A DNA stretch of 6,018 bases, from contig JAJYBW010000224.1 of the NCBI GenBank assembly GCA_021778815.1, positions 1 through 6,018 of the forward strand, read 5' to 3'. Under the pieces are notes generated by a model. The model did not search any database. It saw only the letters and a list, made by a program, of their open reading frames with translations, and was not told where the DNA came from. Below, piece by piece: positions 1 to 5,769 of the stretch. Every line of letters begins with the position of its first letter. Positions within the stretch are counted from its first letter, which is position 1. This DNA comes from Acidobacteriota bacterium. Lineage in GTDB: Bacteria; Acidobacteriota; Terriglobia; Terriglobales; Acidobacteriaceae. A program made the translations under genes and the position numbers.

Positions 1-247
1 CGACGGCGCCAATTCCGTCAATGGAGACATCCGTCGCGTTGGTAGTCGTCCAATTGAGGGCTGCGCTTTGTCCGGGAGTAATCGTGTCCGGGGTGACGGT
101 GATACTTGCCGTGGGAGCTGGAGTTGCTTCCGCCGGCGGCGCCGGAGGTTCCGGTGCTTCGGCCTTTTTGTGATGGCAGCCAGTGGTAAACAGGAAAACA
201 GCAAGCGCCGCAATGGCTAGCGCAGAATTCTTCTTATAGTTCTTCAT
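1..247 (-). CDS. pal: Pal-like peptidoglycan-associated lipoprotein, N-terminal part (runs off left edge)
   Basis: Only the first 82 codons are present; the frame is open to the window edge. ATG at 247-245 is preceded by GAGGAG (253-258) at 5-nt spacing, which fixes the start. The N-terminus is a lipoprotein signal: Lys-rich start (KNYKK), hydrophobic core about residues 9-20, then FTTGC with Cys24 as the probable lipidated residue; Thr at -3 is less usual than Leu. A Pro/Ala/Glu-rich linker (about 30-47) follows, then an Ig-like stretch with the signature TPGQSAALNWTTTNATDVSI (58-77). The OmpA-type peptidoglycan-binding domain expected of Pal would lie outside the window, so it is not seen. 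The call rests on the position directly after tolB and on recollection that acidobacterial Pal proteins carry this kind of Ig-like segment before the OmpA domain. Alternative: another Ig-like lipoprotein. Expected role: outer-membrane anchor of the Tol-Pal system. Confidence 0.72.
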   Translation of the reverse strand, partial: MKNYKKNSALAIAALAVFLFTTGCHHKKAEAPEPPAPPAEATPAPTASITVTPDTITPGQSAALNWTTTNATDVSIDGIGAV

Positions 248-279
248 GGATTCTCCTCGAGGACCTTCCTTCGTTAAGT

Positions 280-285
280 AGTGTA
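280..285 (-). promoter_or_regulatory. possible -10 box of a pal-proximal promoter
   Basis: The 82-bp gap between tolB and pal is more AT-rich than its flanks and contains TACACT on the minus strand. A transcript starting about 7 nt downstream would have a roughly 25-nt leader including the GAGGAG ribosome-binding site. The best -35 candidate (ACAACA at 16-bp spacing) matches the sigma-70 consensus at only 3 of 6 positions, so this is a weak call. The same hexamer occurs upstream of tolQ and of the gene at 5770. Confidence 0.25.
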
Positions 286-329
286 GAACGAATAAACCGT
301 TTGTTGTGTGAGACTCATCACAGACAGAA

Positions 330-1682
330 TCACTTCCAGCTCCAGTTTGGCATTTGACTGTTTCCAACGGTGGTTAAGGCTTGCTGTCCGGTACCGTCCG
401 CCAACATGGTCCAGATCTCGCGGTGCCCGTGCAGGTTGCGCTGAAACACAATGTGGCGGCCATCCGGTGACCACGACGGAAAATCTGTGCGACCGATATC
501 GTGCGTCAGTTGCTCCCAGCGTTTACCGGCGATATCCATCACGTAGATGTCCTGCCCGCCGGGGGCGCCGGGTCCATAGTGCCGCGACCATGCGAAGGCG
601 AGAAATTGGCCATTGGGCGACCAGGCAGGTGATGTGGCATAGCCGCCATCGGTCATGCGCTCCACGTTGGTACCATCGGAGCTCATGACGTAGACCTGCG
701 GCAAGCCAGTACGGCCGCTGATCCACGCAATCTGATTACCGGTCTTAGGATTGAACACAGGAGAAACATCGGGTCCACGATACGCGGTGATGCGGCGTAG
801 ACCGAAACCACTCGCGGAGGAGATCCAGATTTCCGGGTCGCCGGTGCGCGAAGAAGAAAAGGCGAGGCTGTTGCCATCCGGAGCCCACGCGGGTGAATAA
901 TCCGTGCCATCGTGGATGGGGAAGCTCACCATGCGATGCAGGCTCATCGAATAAATCCGTATATTGCCACCATGGGAATTCAGCTCATCGAATGCCAGGC
1001 GCTGGCCGTCGGGCGAAATGCGCGGTGACAGACAAATGGAGGCGAGGTGCGTGATCTGGTGCTGGTTGGCTCCGTCATAGTCCATCTCCCAGACTTCTTT
1101 TGTGCCGCTGCGGTCGGAGATGTAGTAGATCTTGCTTTCCGCGATGCCGTTGATGCCGCCGCCGAGCCGTGCAATGATGGCATCGGCAAACTCATGCGCG
1201 ATATGACGCGCCGTGTCCGGTGTCAGCGCTTCCGAGTAGCGTTGGCCCAGGACCTGCGGGGATTGTGTATTTTTCGCATCGAACAACCAGCCATCCACAG
1301 TGACCTGGCCGCCTTGCACTCCAATGGCGCCGAAAGCAACCATGGCAGCGTTGGCTGGCGGGGAACTCCACTGCGTCAGATTGATCTCCGAAGGCGCGCC
1401 GGGGGTAGCGGCCGGAGCCAGGCTCTTCGAAACCATATCGAAGATGCCGGCGTTGTTAAGGTCGGAAAACAGGACCTGGTTGAAGGTGAGTTGTGCAGTG
1501 CTTAAGGCCGCATCATTGCCGACCATTTTGAAGTCGGCGGCAGCCAGGCGAATCTTTTGCGCTCCTAGATTGGTGCCGGTACGAACCCAATCCTGCGCCG
1601 GCGCCAGGGTCGTGGCCAGAAGCAGGACGATAAAGAGAAGGCGGACGGCTTGCTTAGTCGCAAAACTCGGGGAAGCTTCCAT
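330..1682 (-). CDS. tolB: Tol-Pal system beta-propeller protein TolB
   Basis: 450-residue periplasmic protein, close to the usual TolB length (about 430). It is expected to bind Pal and link it to the TolQRA motor. Residues 1-29 form a Sec signal peptide (hydrophobic core RLLFIVLLLATTLAP, likely cleavage after APA29). About 30-175 is the TolB N-terminal domain (RLAAADFKM; FSDLNNAGIFDMV). About 180-450 is a PD40/WD40-like beta-propeller with recurring blade motifs: ISPDGQRLAF, WAPDGNSLAF, FNPKTGNQIAW, WSPNGQFLAF and WSPDGRHIVF, closing with MPNWSWK. ATG at 1682 is chosen because GGAG (1689-1692) sits 6 nt upstream and the signal peptide begins there. The frame stays open to an ATG at 1796, but that would put 38 unrelated residues before the signal peptide and has no good ribosome-binding site. 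It follows the TolA-like gene and precedes pal, the standard order. Confidence 0.94.
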   Translation of the reverse strand: MEASPSFATKQAVRLLFIVLLLATTLAPAQDWVRTGTNLGAQKIRLAAADFKMVGNDAALSTAQLTFNQVLFSDLNNAGIFDMVSKSLAPAATPGAPSEINLTQWSSPPANAAMVAFGAIGVQGGQVTVDGWLFDAKNTQSPQVLGQRYSEALTPDTARHIAHEFADAIIARLGGGINGIAESKIYYISDRSGTKEVWEMDYDGANQHQITHLASICLSPRISPDGQRLAFDELNSHGGNIRIYSMSLHRMVSFPIHDGTDYSPAWAPDGNSLAFSSSRTGDPEIWISSASGFGLRRITAYRGPDVSPVFNPKTGNQIAWISGRTGLPQVYVMSSDGTNVERMTDGGYATSPAWSPNGQFLAFAWSRHYGPGAPGGQDIYVMDIAGKRWEQLTHDIGRTDFPSWSPDGRHIVFQRNLHGHREIWTMLADGTGQQALTTVGNSQMPNWSWK

Positions 1683-1808
1683 TGTGCACTCCGTTTGACG
1701 AATCAAGTCCAATTTTGACAACGCAAAAACACATTTCCATCGCAGCAATAGGCGAAATATTCTATTTCTGTCGATTATCTCTGTTTCAGACTGCAATTTC
1801 TAAGAAAA
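1683..1808 (-). promoter_or_regulatory. AT-rich gap upstream of tolB with candidate internal promoter
   Basis: This 126-bp stretch between the TolA-like stop and tolB is clearly more AT-rich than the genes beside it. On the minus strand TAGAAA (1797-1802) and GATAAT (1774-1779) are separated by exactly 17 bp and match the sigma-70 consensus at 4 of 6 and 5 of 6 positions. A second -10-like TAGAAT lies at 1759-1764, inside a small inverted repeat GAAATA-TTC-TATTTC (1754-1768). Together these suggest that tolB-pal can be transcribed separately from tolQRA. No rho-independent terminator is visible, so read-through from tolA is also possible. Confidence 0.4.
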
Positions 1809-2612
1809 TCAATGCCGGGTACTTTGATCGTAGGTAAAGGTATAGGCCACCGTGACGGAATTTCCGGCGTATCCGGCGGGTAGAGGACCGAAGGCATTGA
1901 CGCGCTGCACGGCCTGAATCGCCGACAGATCGAACGAGGGAACGCGACTGGACTGCGCGACGCGGGGATCGCTGACCGAACCATCGCGATGCACGGTAAA
2001 GGTGACCACCACAGAACGGCCCATGGAGGCCTTGGGATCGGCCAGCTGGCTATACCAGTTTTGCGACACCGTTCGTTTGATCACGTCCACATACCAGCCA
2101 AATCGCGAACCGAAGTCGCCATTCTGCACCACCACGCTTTTGTCCATGGAGGTCGGAATCGAGGTGGGAATACTGGAGGGTGCAGCCTCTCCATAATTGG
2201 CGCGATGCTGCTGTTGCTTTGGCTGAACGTATTTTGGCGGAGCAGGCGCAGCTTTGGGTGCTACGGTCTTGATGTGTTTCGGCTTGGCTGGAATCGGAAT
2301 CGCGGTGAGATCCGGCGCGGCCTGCGCTGCTTTCTCTGGAATCAGCGGAGCGGGGCTAGGCGTCTGCGTCGCCAGTACGGAGTCTGAATTGAGTTGCGGG
2401 CTGGGTAGCGGCAGTGTCGGAGCAGCCGAAACCAGGTTGGCGCTGATAGTTTCGCCCGAGCTGATCTGGCCCCACCGGCTTTCGTGCAGACTATGAAAAT
2501 AAATCGTCGATGAAACCATGGCCAACGCCAGCAGGGCATGCAGCGCGAACGAACCGAACCATGACCCGACAACCGGCTCGTGTTGGTCCCATGTCTCGTG
2601 AATAAATGGCAT
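1809..2612 (-). CDS. tolA: TolA/TonB-like energy transducer with TonB C-terminal domain
   Basis: 267-residue inner-membrane protein that should carry motor force from TolQR to periplasmic partners. A short cytoplasmic segment leads into one membrane helix at about 18-39; within it Ser21-x3-His25 (SFALH) resembles the Ser/His pair that TonB and TolA use to contact their ExbB/TolQ partner. Residues about 60-155 form a Pro/Ala/Lys-rich extended linker. The C-terminal 110 residues are TonB/TolA-like: GWYVDVIKRTVSQNWY, VTFTVHRDGSVSDPRV, the AIQAVQ helix, then LPAGYAGNSVTVAYTFTY. The long helical domain of enterobacterial TolA is absent, so by sequence alone it could be annotated as a TonB family protein; the position between tolR and tolB favours the TolA role. 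ATG lies 5 nt after the tolR stop without a clear Shine-Dalgarno sequence, suggesting translational coupling. Confidence 0.85.
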   Translation of the reverse strand: MPFIHETWDQHEPVVGSWFGSFALHALLALAMVSSTIYFHSLHESRWGQISSGETISANLVSAAPTLPLPSPQLNSDSVLATQTPSPAPLIPEKAAQAAPDLTAIPIPAKPKHIKTVAPKAAPAPPKYVQPKQQQHRANYGEAAPSSIPTSIPTSMDKSVVVQNGDFGSRFGWYVDVIKRTVSQNWYSQLADPKASMGRSVVVTFTVHRDGSVSDPRVAQSSRVPSFDLSAIQAVQRVNAFGPLPAGYAGNSVTVAYTFTYDQSTRH

Positions 2613-2617
2613 CGTTT

Positions 2618-3052
2618 TTATTGACCAGCCGGAGAGGATTCAATAGGCCGGGTCACAATACTGATGTTCGTAATGCCCGCCTGCTTGACTGCGTCCATAA
2701 CGGAGGCGAAGGCGCCAAAGGGAACTTTTTGATCGGCGCGCAGATAAATCACCCGGTTCGCCGCGGCGGTGCGACCGTCTTTCTGCAATAGCAATTGCGG
2801 CAGCTCATTTACGTTGACCGGCTTGTCATCGAGATAGACGCGCTGCTCGCTGTCGATGGTCACCACGGTGCGTTGCTGCGTAATCTGCTTGACAGTGCGG
2901 GTGCGGGGAACGGCGACCTGGATGCCGGACTGCAGTACCGGCGCAGTGATCATAAAAATGACGAGCAGCACCAGCACCACATCCACCAACGGGGTAATGT
3001 TGATGTCGGACAGCGCGGTTTGCGTTGCGCCATTCTTAGCGGTGTAAGCCAC
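2618..3052 (-). CDS. tolR: ExbD/TolR-family proton channel subunit
   Basis: 144-residue inner-membrane protein with a GTG start at 3052, chosen because GGGAGG (3059-3064) lies 6 nt upstream. A TTG-initiated reading from 3106 would overlap tolQ by 71 bp and add an Arg-rich stretch that looks like a shadow of the tolQ frame. The N-terminus has the family signature SDINITPLVDVVLVLLVIFM, with Asp24 in the single membrane helix (about 22-40) corresponding to the proton-pathway Asp of TolR/ExbD (Asp23 in E. coli TolR, from family knowledge). The periplasmic domain contains RTVVTIDSEQRVYLDDKPV and VIYLRADQKVPFGAFASVMDAVKQAGI, typical of ExbD/TolR. The gene starts 17 bp inside the end of tolQ and ends 5 bp before tolA, so it is embedded in one operon. 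Confidence 0.92.
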   Translation of the reverse strand: MAYTAKNGATQTALSDINITPLVDVVLVLLVIFMITAPVLQSGIQVAVPRTRTVKQITQQRTVVTIDSEQRVYLDDKPVNVNELPQLLLQKDGRTAAANRVIYLRADQKVPFGAFASVMDAVKQAGITNISIVTRPIESSPAGQ

Positions 3053-3833
3053 GCGGTACCTCCCGCTGGCGCGCGAATTCCTCGGCCGTGGGCGCCGGCA
3101 TGGCATTCAATTCTTCAATGGTGTTCAGCAGCTCGCGGCCAAAGTCATCGAGGCGCGCGCCCAGCTCGCGCAGCCGGCTGGTCAGCTGGTTGTAGCCCAT
3201 GACGGCAGGAACAGCGACAAAGATACCGGCGGCCGTGGTGATCAATGCTTCTGAAATTCCGGGAGCGACGGCGCGCAGTGTCGCACCGCCAGAAGTTCCC
3301 AGGCCGTGGAAGGCATCGACGATTCCCATGATGGTTCCAAACAGGCCGATAAACGTAGCAACATTGCCGATGGTAGCCAGCCAGGTCATGCGGTTTTCCA
3401 TCACAGTGAGCGCTTCGCTGGCAGCGGTCTGCGCAGTGCGCTCCAGCGCCTTCATACTGCGCACTTCGCCGGAGGCTTCCATCTGGTGCCGGTACTCTTC
3501 ATAGGTGTCTTCAAACACCTGCACCAGCGGACTCGGCTTGAACTGTTCGCTGACCGCGGCGACATCCTGCAGACGGTCCGCCTTTTGAAAGGCGCGCAGG
3601 AATCGCTTGCTTTGCGTACCCGCCCTGCGGAAGGCCGACCACTTACCCAGGATGATGCTCCACGACTGCAGGCTGGCGATCAACAGGATCACGAGCACAG
3701 CGATGGCGACCGGGCCCAGGTTGTGCCACATGTCAGTCAGGGCGCTGCCACTGACCGGCGGCGCAGCCTGCGTCGCGTCGGTCGCGTCGGCGGTCTGATA
3801 GATGAAAATAAGTAGGGCGGACAATGCATTCAT
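3036..3833 (-). CDS. tolQ: ExbB/TolQ-family proton channel subunit
   Basis: 265-residue inner-membrane protein forming the motor ring with TolR. The first helix is at about 42-62 (VAIAVLVILLIASLQSW), followed by a charged cytoplasmic domain (about 64-148). The second and third helices bear the hallmark motifs GLFGTIMGIVDAF (163-175; Thr167) and ISEALITTAAGIFVAVPAV (193-211; Thr199/Thr200). These Thr positions match those lining the proton path in TolQ/ExbB by family knowledge. A short hydrophobic segment and a DAT-DAT repeat, encoded by a 9-bp tandem duplication (3772-3789), precede the first helix. ATG at 3833 is the first ATG in frame; a TTG at 3911 would add 26 mostly polar residues and is less likely. 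No Shine-Dalgarno sequence precedes the ATG, and a promoter-like element lies only 10 nt away, so the transcript may be nearly leaderless. Distinguishing TolQ from ExbB relies on the tolB-pal context. Confidence 0.92.
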   Translation of the reverse strand: MNALSALLIFIYQTADATDATQAAPPVSGSALTDMWHNLGPVAIAVLVILLIASLQSWSIILGKWSAFRRAGTQSKRFLRAFQKADRLQDVAAVSEQFKPSPLVQVFEDTYEEYRHQMEASGEVRSMKALERTAQTAASEALTVMENRMTWLATIGNVATFIGLFGTIMGIVDAFHGLGTSGGATLRAVAPGISEALITTAAGIFVAVPAVMGYNQLTSRLRELGARLDDFGRELLNTIEELNAMPAPTAEEFARQREVPRGLHR

Positions 3834-3843
3834 AGCTAGTTTG

Positions 3844-3872
3844 AGTGTACTGGGGCTTTCCGATTGCTCCAA
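3844..3872 (-). promoter_or_regulatory. candidate promoter of the tol operon
   Basis: On the minus strand TTGGAG (3867-3872) and TACACT (3844-3849) are separated by exactly 17 bp. The -10 ends 10 nt before the tolQ ATG, so a start point about 7 nt downstream would leave a 5' leader of only about 3 nt, consistent with the missing Shine-Dalgarno sequence. A second TACACT lies at 3894-3899 with no convincing -35; using it would give a longer leader but still no ribosome-binding site. Confidence 0.45.
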
Positions 3873-3898
3873 GTCGCGATCTGGGTTCGTGGCAGTGT

Positions 3899-3918
3899 AA
3901 ATCGATTGCAAATCGATT
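3899..3918. repeat. tandem AAATCGATT palindromic repeat, 11-bp period
   Basis: Two exact copies of AAATCGATT (3899-3907 and 3910-3918) are separated by GC. Each contains the perfect palindrome AATCGATT, and the copies are one helical turn apart. They lie midway in the tolQ/recN divergent region, immediately upstream of the recN -10-like box and about 26 bp beyond the tolQ -35-like box. This arrangement is what a two-site operator would look like, but no regulator is known from the sequence. Confidence 0.45.
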
Positions 3919-3920
3919 CA

Positions 3921-3929
3921 TGGTATGCT
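3921..3929 (+). promoter_or_regulatory. candidate extended -10 promoter of recN
   Basis: TGGTATGCT fits an extended -10 (TGn followed by TATGCT, 4 of 6 to TATAAT). No good -35 is present at 16-18 bp; that space is occupied by the AATCGATT repeats. Transcription from here would give a leader of about 65 nt, containing a small TTTGG/CCAAA inverted repeat (3951-3966). I saw no enterobacterial (CTGT-N8-ACAG) or Bacillus-type (GAAC-N4-GTTC) LexA box in the region. Confidence 0.35.
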
Positions 3930-4001
3930 GCGCTCGAAGCGGTCTCATCCTTTGGAATCCACCAAAACGCGGATGCGACAGCTTCTTGAATCCGGAGTGC
4001 C

Positions 4002-5696
4002 ATGCTGCTGGAACTACGCGCGGAAAATTACATCGTGGTCGACAACGTAACCGTTGCGTTTGGTCCCGGCCTGAATCTTCTGACCGGCGAAACCGGCGCA
4101 GGCAAGTCCATCCTGATTGACGCGCTAGGGCTCCTCCTGGGCGAAAAAGCTTCCGCGGAAATTGTTCGTCACGGAGCGGAACGTGCCCTGGTCGCGTGCG
4201 TCTTTGAGGCGACGCCGGGCGCGCTCGAAATTCTCGATGCCAACGGATTAGATGCAGCCGGAGAGGAAATCATTCTGCGCCGGGAAGTCACGGCGGCCGG
4301 CAAGGCGCGCGTCTTCGTCAACAACCAGCCCGCAACGGTCAGCGTGCTGAAGGCTTTAGCTCCGGAGCTGGCGCTGGTCCACGCACAGAGCGATTCTTTG
4401 GGGGCGTTCGATCAGGCGCAGCAGCGCAGTTTGCTGGATCGTAGCGCTGCGATTTCTGAAGAGGCGGTACACGAAGCATTCTCGCGATGGTCGCAGTTGC
4501 GCGGCAAGCTGGCGGCCATGCAAACCGACGAGCAGGATCGGTTGCGGATGGCGGATCTGTGGCGCTTTCAGGCAAAAGAAATCAACCAGGCGCAACTGGA
4601 AGCCGGCGAAGAGGAAGCGCTGCTGGCGGAAAAGCGCGTGTTGGCGAATGCGGAGAAACTCTACACCGCCGCGCTGGGTGCGCACGATGTTTTGTATGAG
4701 TCTGCGGCATCGGCAGAAGTGGCGCTGCGTGCCGGCCTGAAGCAGATGGAAGAGCTGCTGCGGTATGACACGCGCTGGGAAGAGGCAGTGCAGCAATTAA
4801 TTGCTGCGCGCGCAACGGTAGGCGATTTGGCGGAGCAGGCCAGGGAATTTGCCGAGAAGATTCAGGCATCGCCCGAGCGGCTGGAGGAAATCGAAGACCG
4901 GCTGGCCTTGATTGATCGATTGAAGCGCAAGTATGGAGCCAACGTGGCGGAGGTGATCGCCTACGGGGAGCAGGTGCAGGCCAAGCTGGATGAAATTGAA
5001 AATCGCGACCAACTGCTGGCCGATTTGGCTGCCGAATTAGAGAAGGCCGCTGAGGGATATAAGGCTGCGGCGGAGGCGTTGACGGCACAGAGAAGCTCTG
5101 CGGCCAAGCGCCTGATGAAACGCGCGGAAGGCGAGATCAATCAGCTGGCGATGAAGGCGCAGTTTCAAATTGCGGTGACGCCCCAGCGCGAAGAGTCGGC
5201 GTGGAGTGGGCATGGCTGGGACACGGTGGAGTATCGCATCGCGACCAACCCTGGCGAGCCGTTAAAACCGCTCGACAAGATTGCGTCCGGCGGAGAGATG
5301 TCGCGTGTGCTGCTGGCGTTGAAGGTCAGCGTGGAAGAGAGCGCCAACTCCACGGCAAAAGGGAAGCATAAAACGCAATTGCCGCGCACGCTGGTCTTTG
5401 ACGAGATTGATATCGGCATTGGCGGCAGCGCAGCCGAAGCCGTTGGCCAGAAGTTGAAGACGTTGGCACGGGGTCAGCAGGTTTTGTGCATCACTCACTT
5501 GCCGCAGATTGCCGCCTTCGCGGATCAGCATTTCCTGATCGAAAAACAGGAGCAGGGTGGCCGCACCAAGACCGGTGTCCGGCAATTGTCGAAGGACCAG
5601 CGACGCCAGGAAATTGCCCGCATGTTGAGCGGCGCACAGGTGACCGATACTTCTTTGAAGCACGCCGAACAGATGCTGAAGACCAGCGCCAAGTAG
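4002..5696 (+). CDS. recN: DNA repair protein RecN
   Basis: 564-residue SMC-like ATPase, near the family length (E. coli about 553), that acts at DNA double-strand breaks to tether ends and support RecA-dependent repair. Walker A is GETGAGKS (29-36), close to the N-terminus as expected (LLELRAENYIVVDNVTVAFG precedes it). The middle, about 150-370, is rich in Glu, Ala, Lys and Gln and should form the short coiled coil. The C-terminal half holds the ABC signature KIASGGEMSRVLLALK (signature around 428-435), Walker B LVFDEIDIGIGG (from 464; Asp467-Glu468), and the switch His in ITHLPQIAAFADQHFLIEK (His499). An oddity is LVHAQSDSLG at 125-134, where RecN proteins usually have an HGQHE-like motif. 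ATG at 4002 is preceded by GGAG (3994-3997) at a short 4-nt spacing. It is divergent from the tol operon; regulation by DNA damage is known in other bacteria but no box is recognised here. Confidence 0.96.
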   Translation: MLLELRAENYIVVDNVTVAFGPGLNLLTGETGAGKSILIDALGLLLGEKASAEIVRHGAERALVACVFEATPGALEILDANGLDAAGEEIILRREVTAAGKARVFVNNQPATVSVLKALAPELALVHAQSDSLGAFDQAQQRSLLDRSAAISEEAVHEAFSRWSQLRGKLAAMQTDEQDRLRMADLWRFQAKEINQAQLEAGEEEALLAEKRVLANAEKLYTAALGAHDVLYESAASAEVALRAGLKQMEELLRYDTRWEEAVQQLIAARATVGDLAEQAREFAEKIQASPERLEEIEDRLALIDRLKRKYGANVAEVIAYGEQVQAKLDEIENRDQLLADLAAELEKAAEGYKAAAEALTAQRSSAAKRLMKRAEGEINQLAMKAQFQIAVTPQREESAWSGHGWDTVEYRIATNPGEPLKPLDKIASGGEMSRVLLALKVSVEESANSTAKGKHKTQLPRTLVFDEIDIGIGGSAAEAVGQKLKTLARGQQVLCITHLPQIAAFADQHFLIEKQEQGGRTKTGVRQLSKDQRRQEIARMLSGAQVTDTSLKHAEQMLKTSAK

Positions 5697-5769
5697 GCGA
5701 AGGAAAACAATTCCATCGACAAAAAAACATCGATTGCGATTTGGCTTTGGTCTGGTACACTCGCGCACG
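5697..5769 (+). promoter_or_regulatory. intergenic gap with strong candidate promoter for the downstream gene
   Basis: TTGCGA (5734-5739) and TACACT (5756-5761) are separated by 16 bp, and TGG directly before TACACT makes it an extended -10. The -10 ends 8 nt before the ATG at 5770, so the transcript would start at or within about 2 nt of the start codon. Upstream is an A7 run flanked by ATCGA (5715-5719) and TCGAT (5730-5734). This can pair only over 5 bp around a 10-nt loop and has no following T run, so it is not a convincing recN terminator. ATCGATTGC (5729-5737) also occurs at 3901-3909 upstream of recN. Confidence 0.5.

Noticed and set aside
1047..1698. Long plus-strand frames opposite tolB (152 and 132 codons)
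   Set aside because: They are antisense to a confidently identified tolB, have no family-like composition and no ribosome-binding site; treated as shadows.
3306..3815. 169-codon plus-strand frame opposite tolQ
   Set aside because: Antisense to conserved TolQ membrane motifs, with His/Arg-rich low-quality translation typical of a shadow frame.
3834..3911. Upstream TTG start for tolQ at 3911
   Set aside because: It would add 26 polar residues, has no Shine-Dalgarno sequence and runs through the best promoter candidate; ATG at 3833 fits better.
3834..4001. LexA box controlling recN
   Set aside because: I looked for CTGT-N8-ACAG and GAAC-N4-GTTC type sites and found none; other phylum-specific LexA motifs cannot be excluded.
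5715..5734. Inverted repeat around an A7 run as recN terminator
   Set aside because: The stem is only 5 AT-rich base pairs with a 10-nt loop and no T tract follows, so it does not meet the rho-independent pattern.
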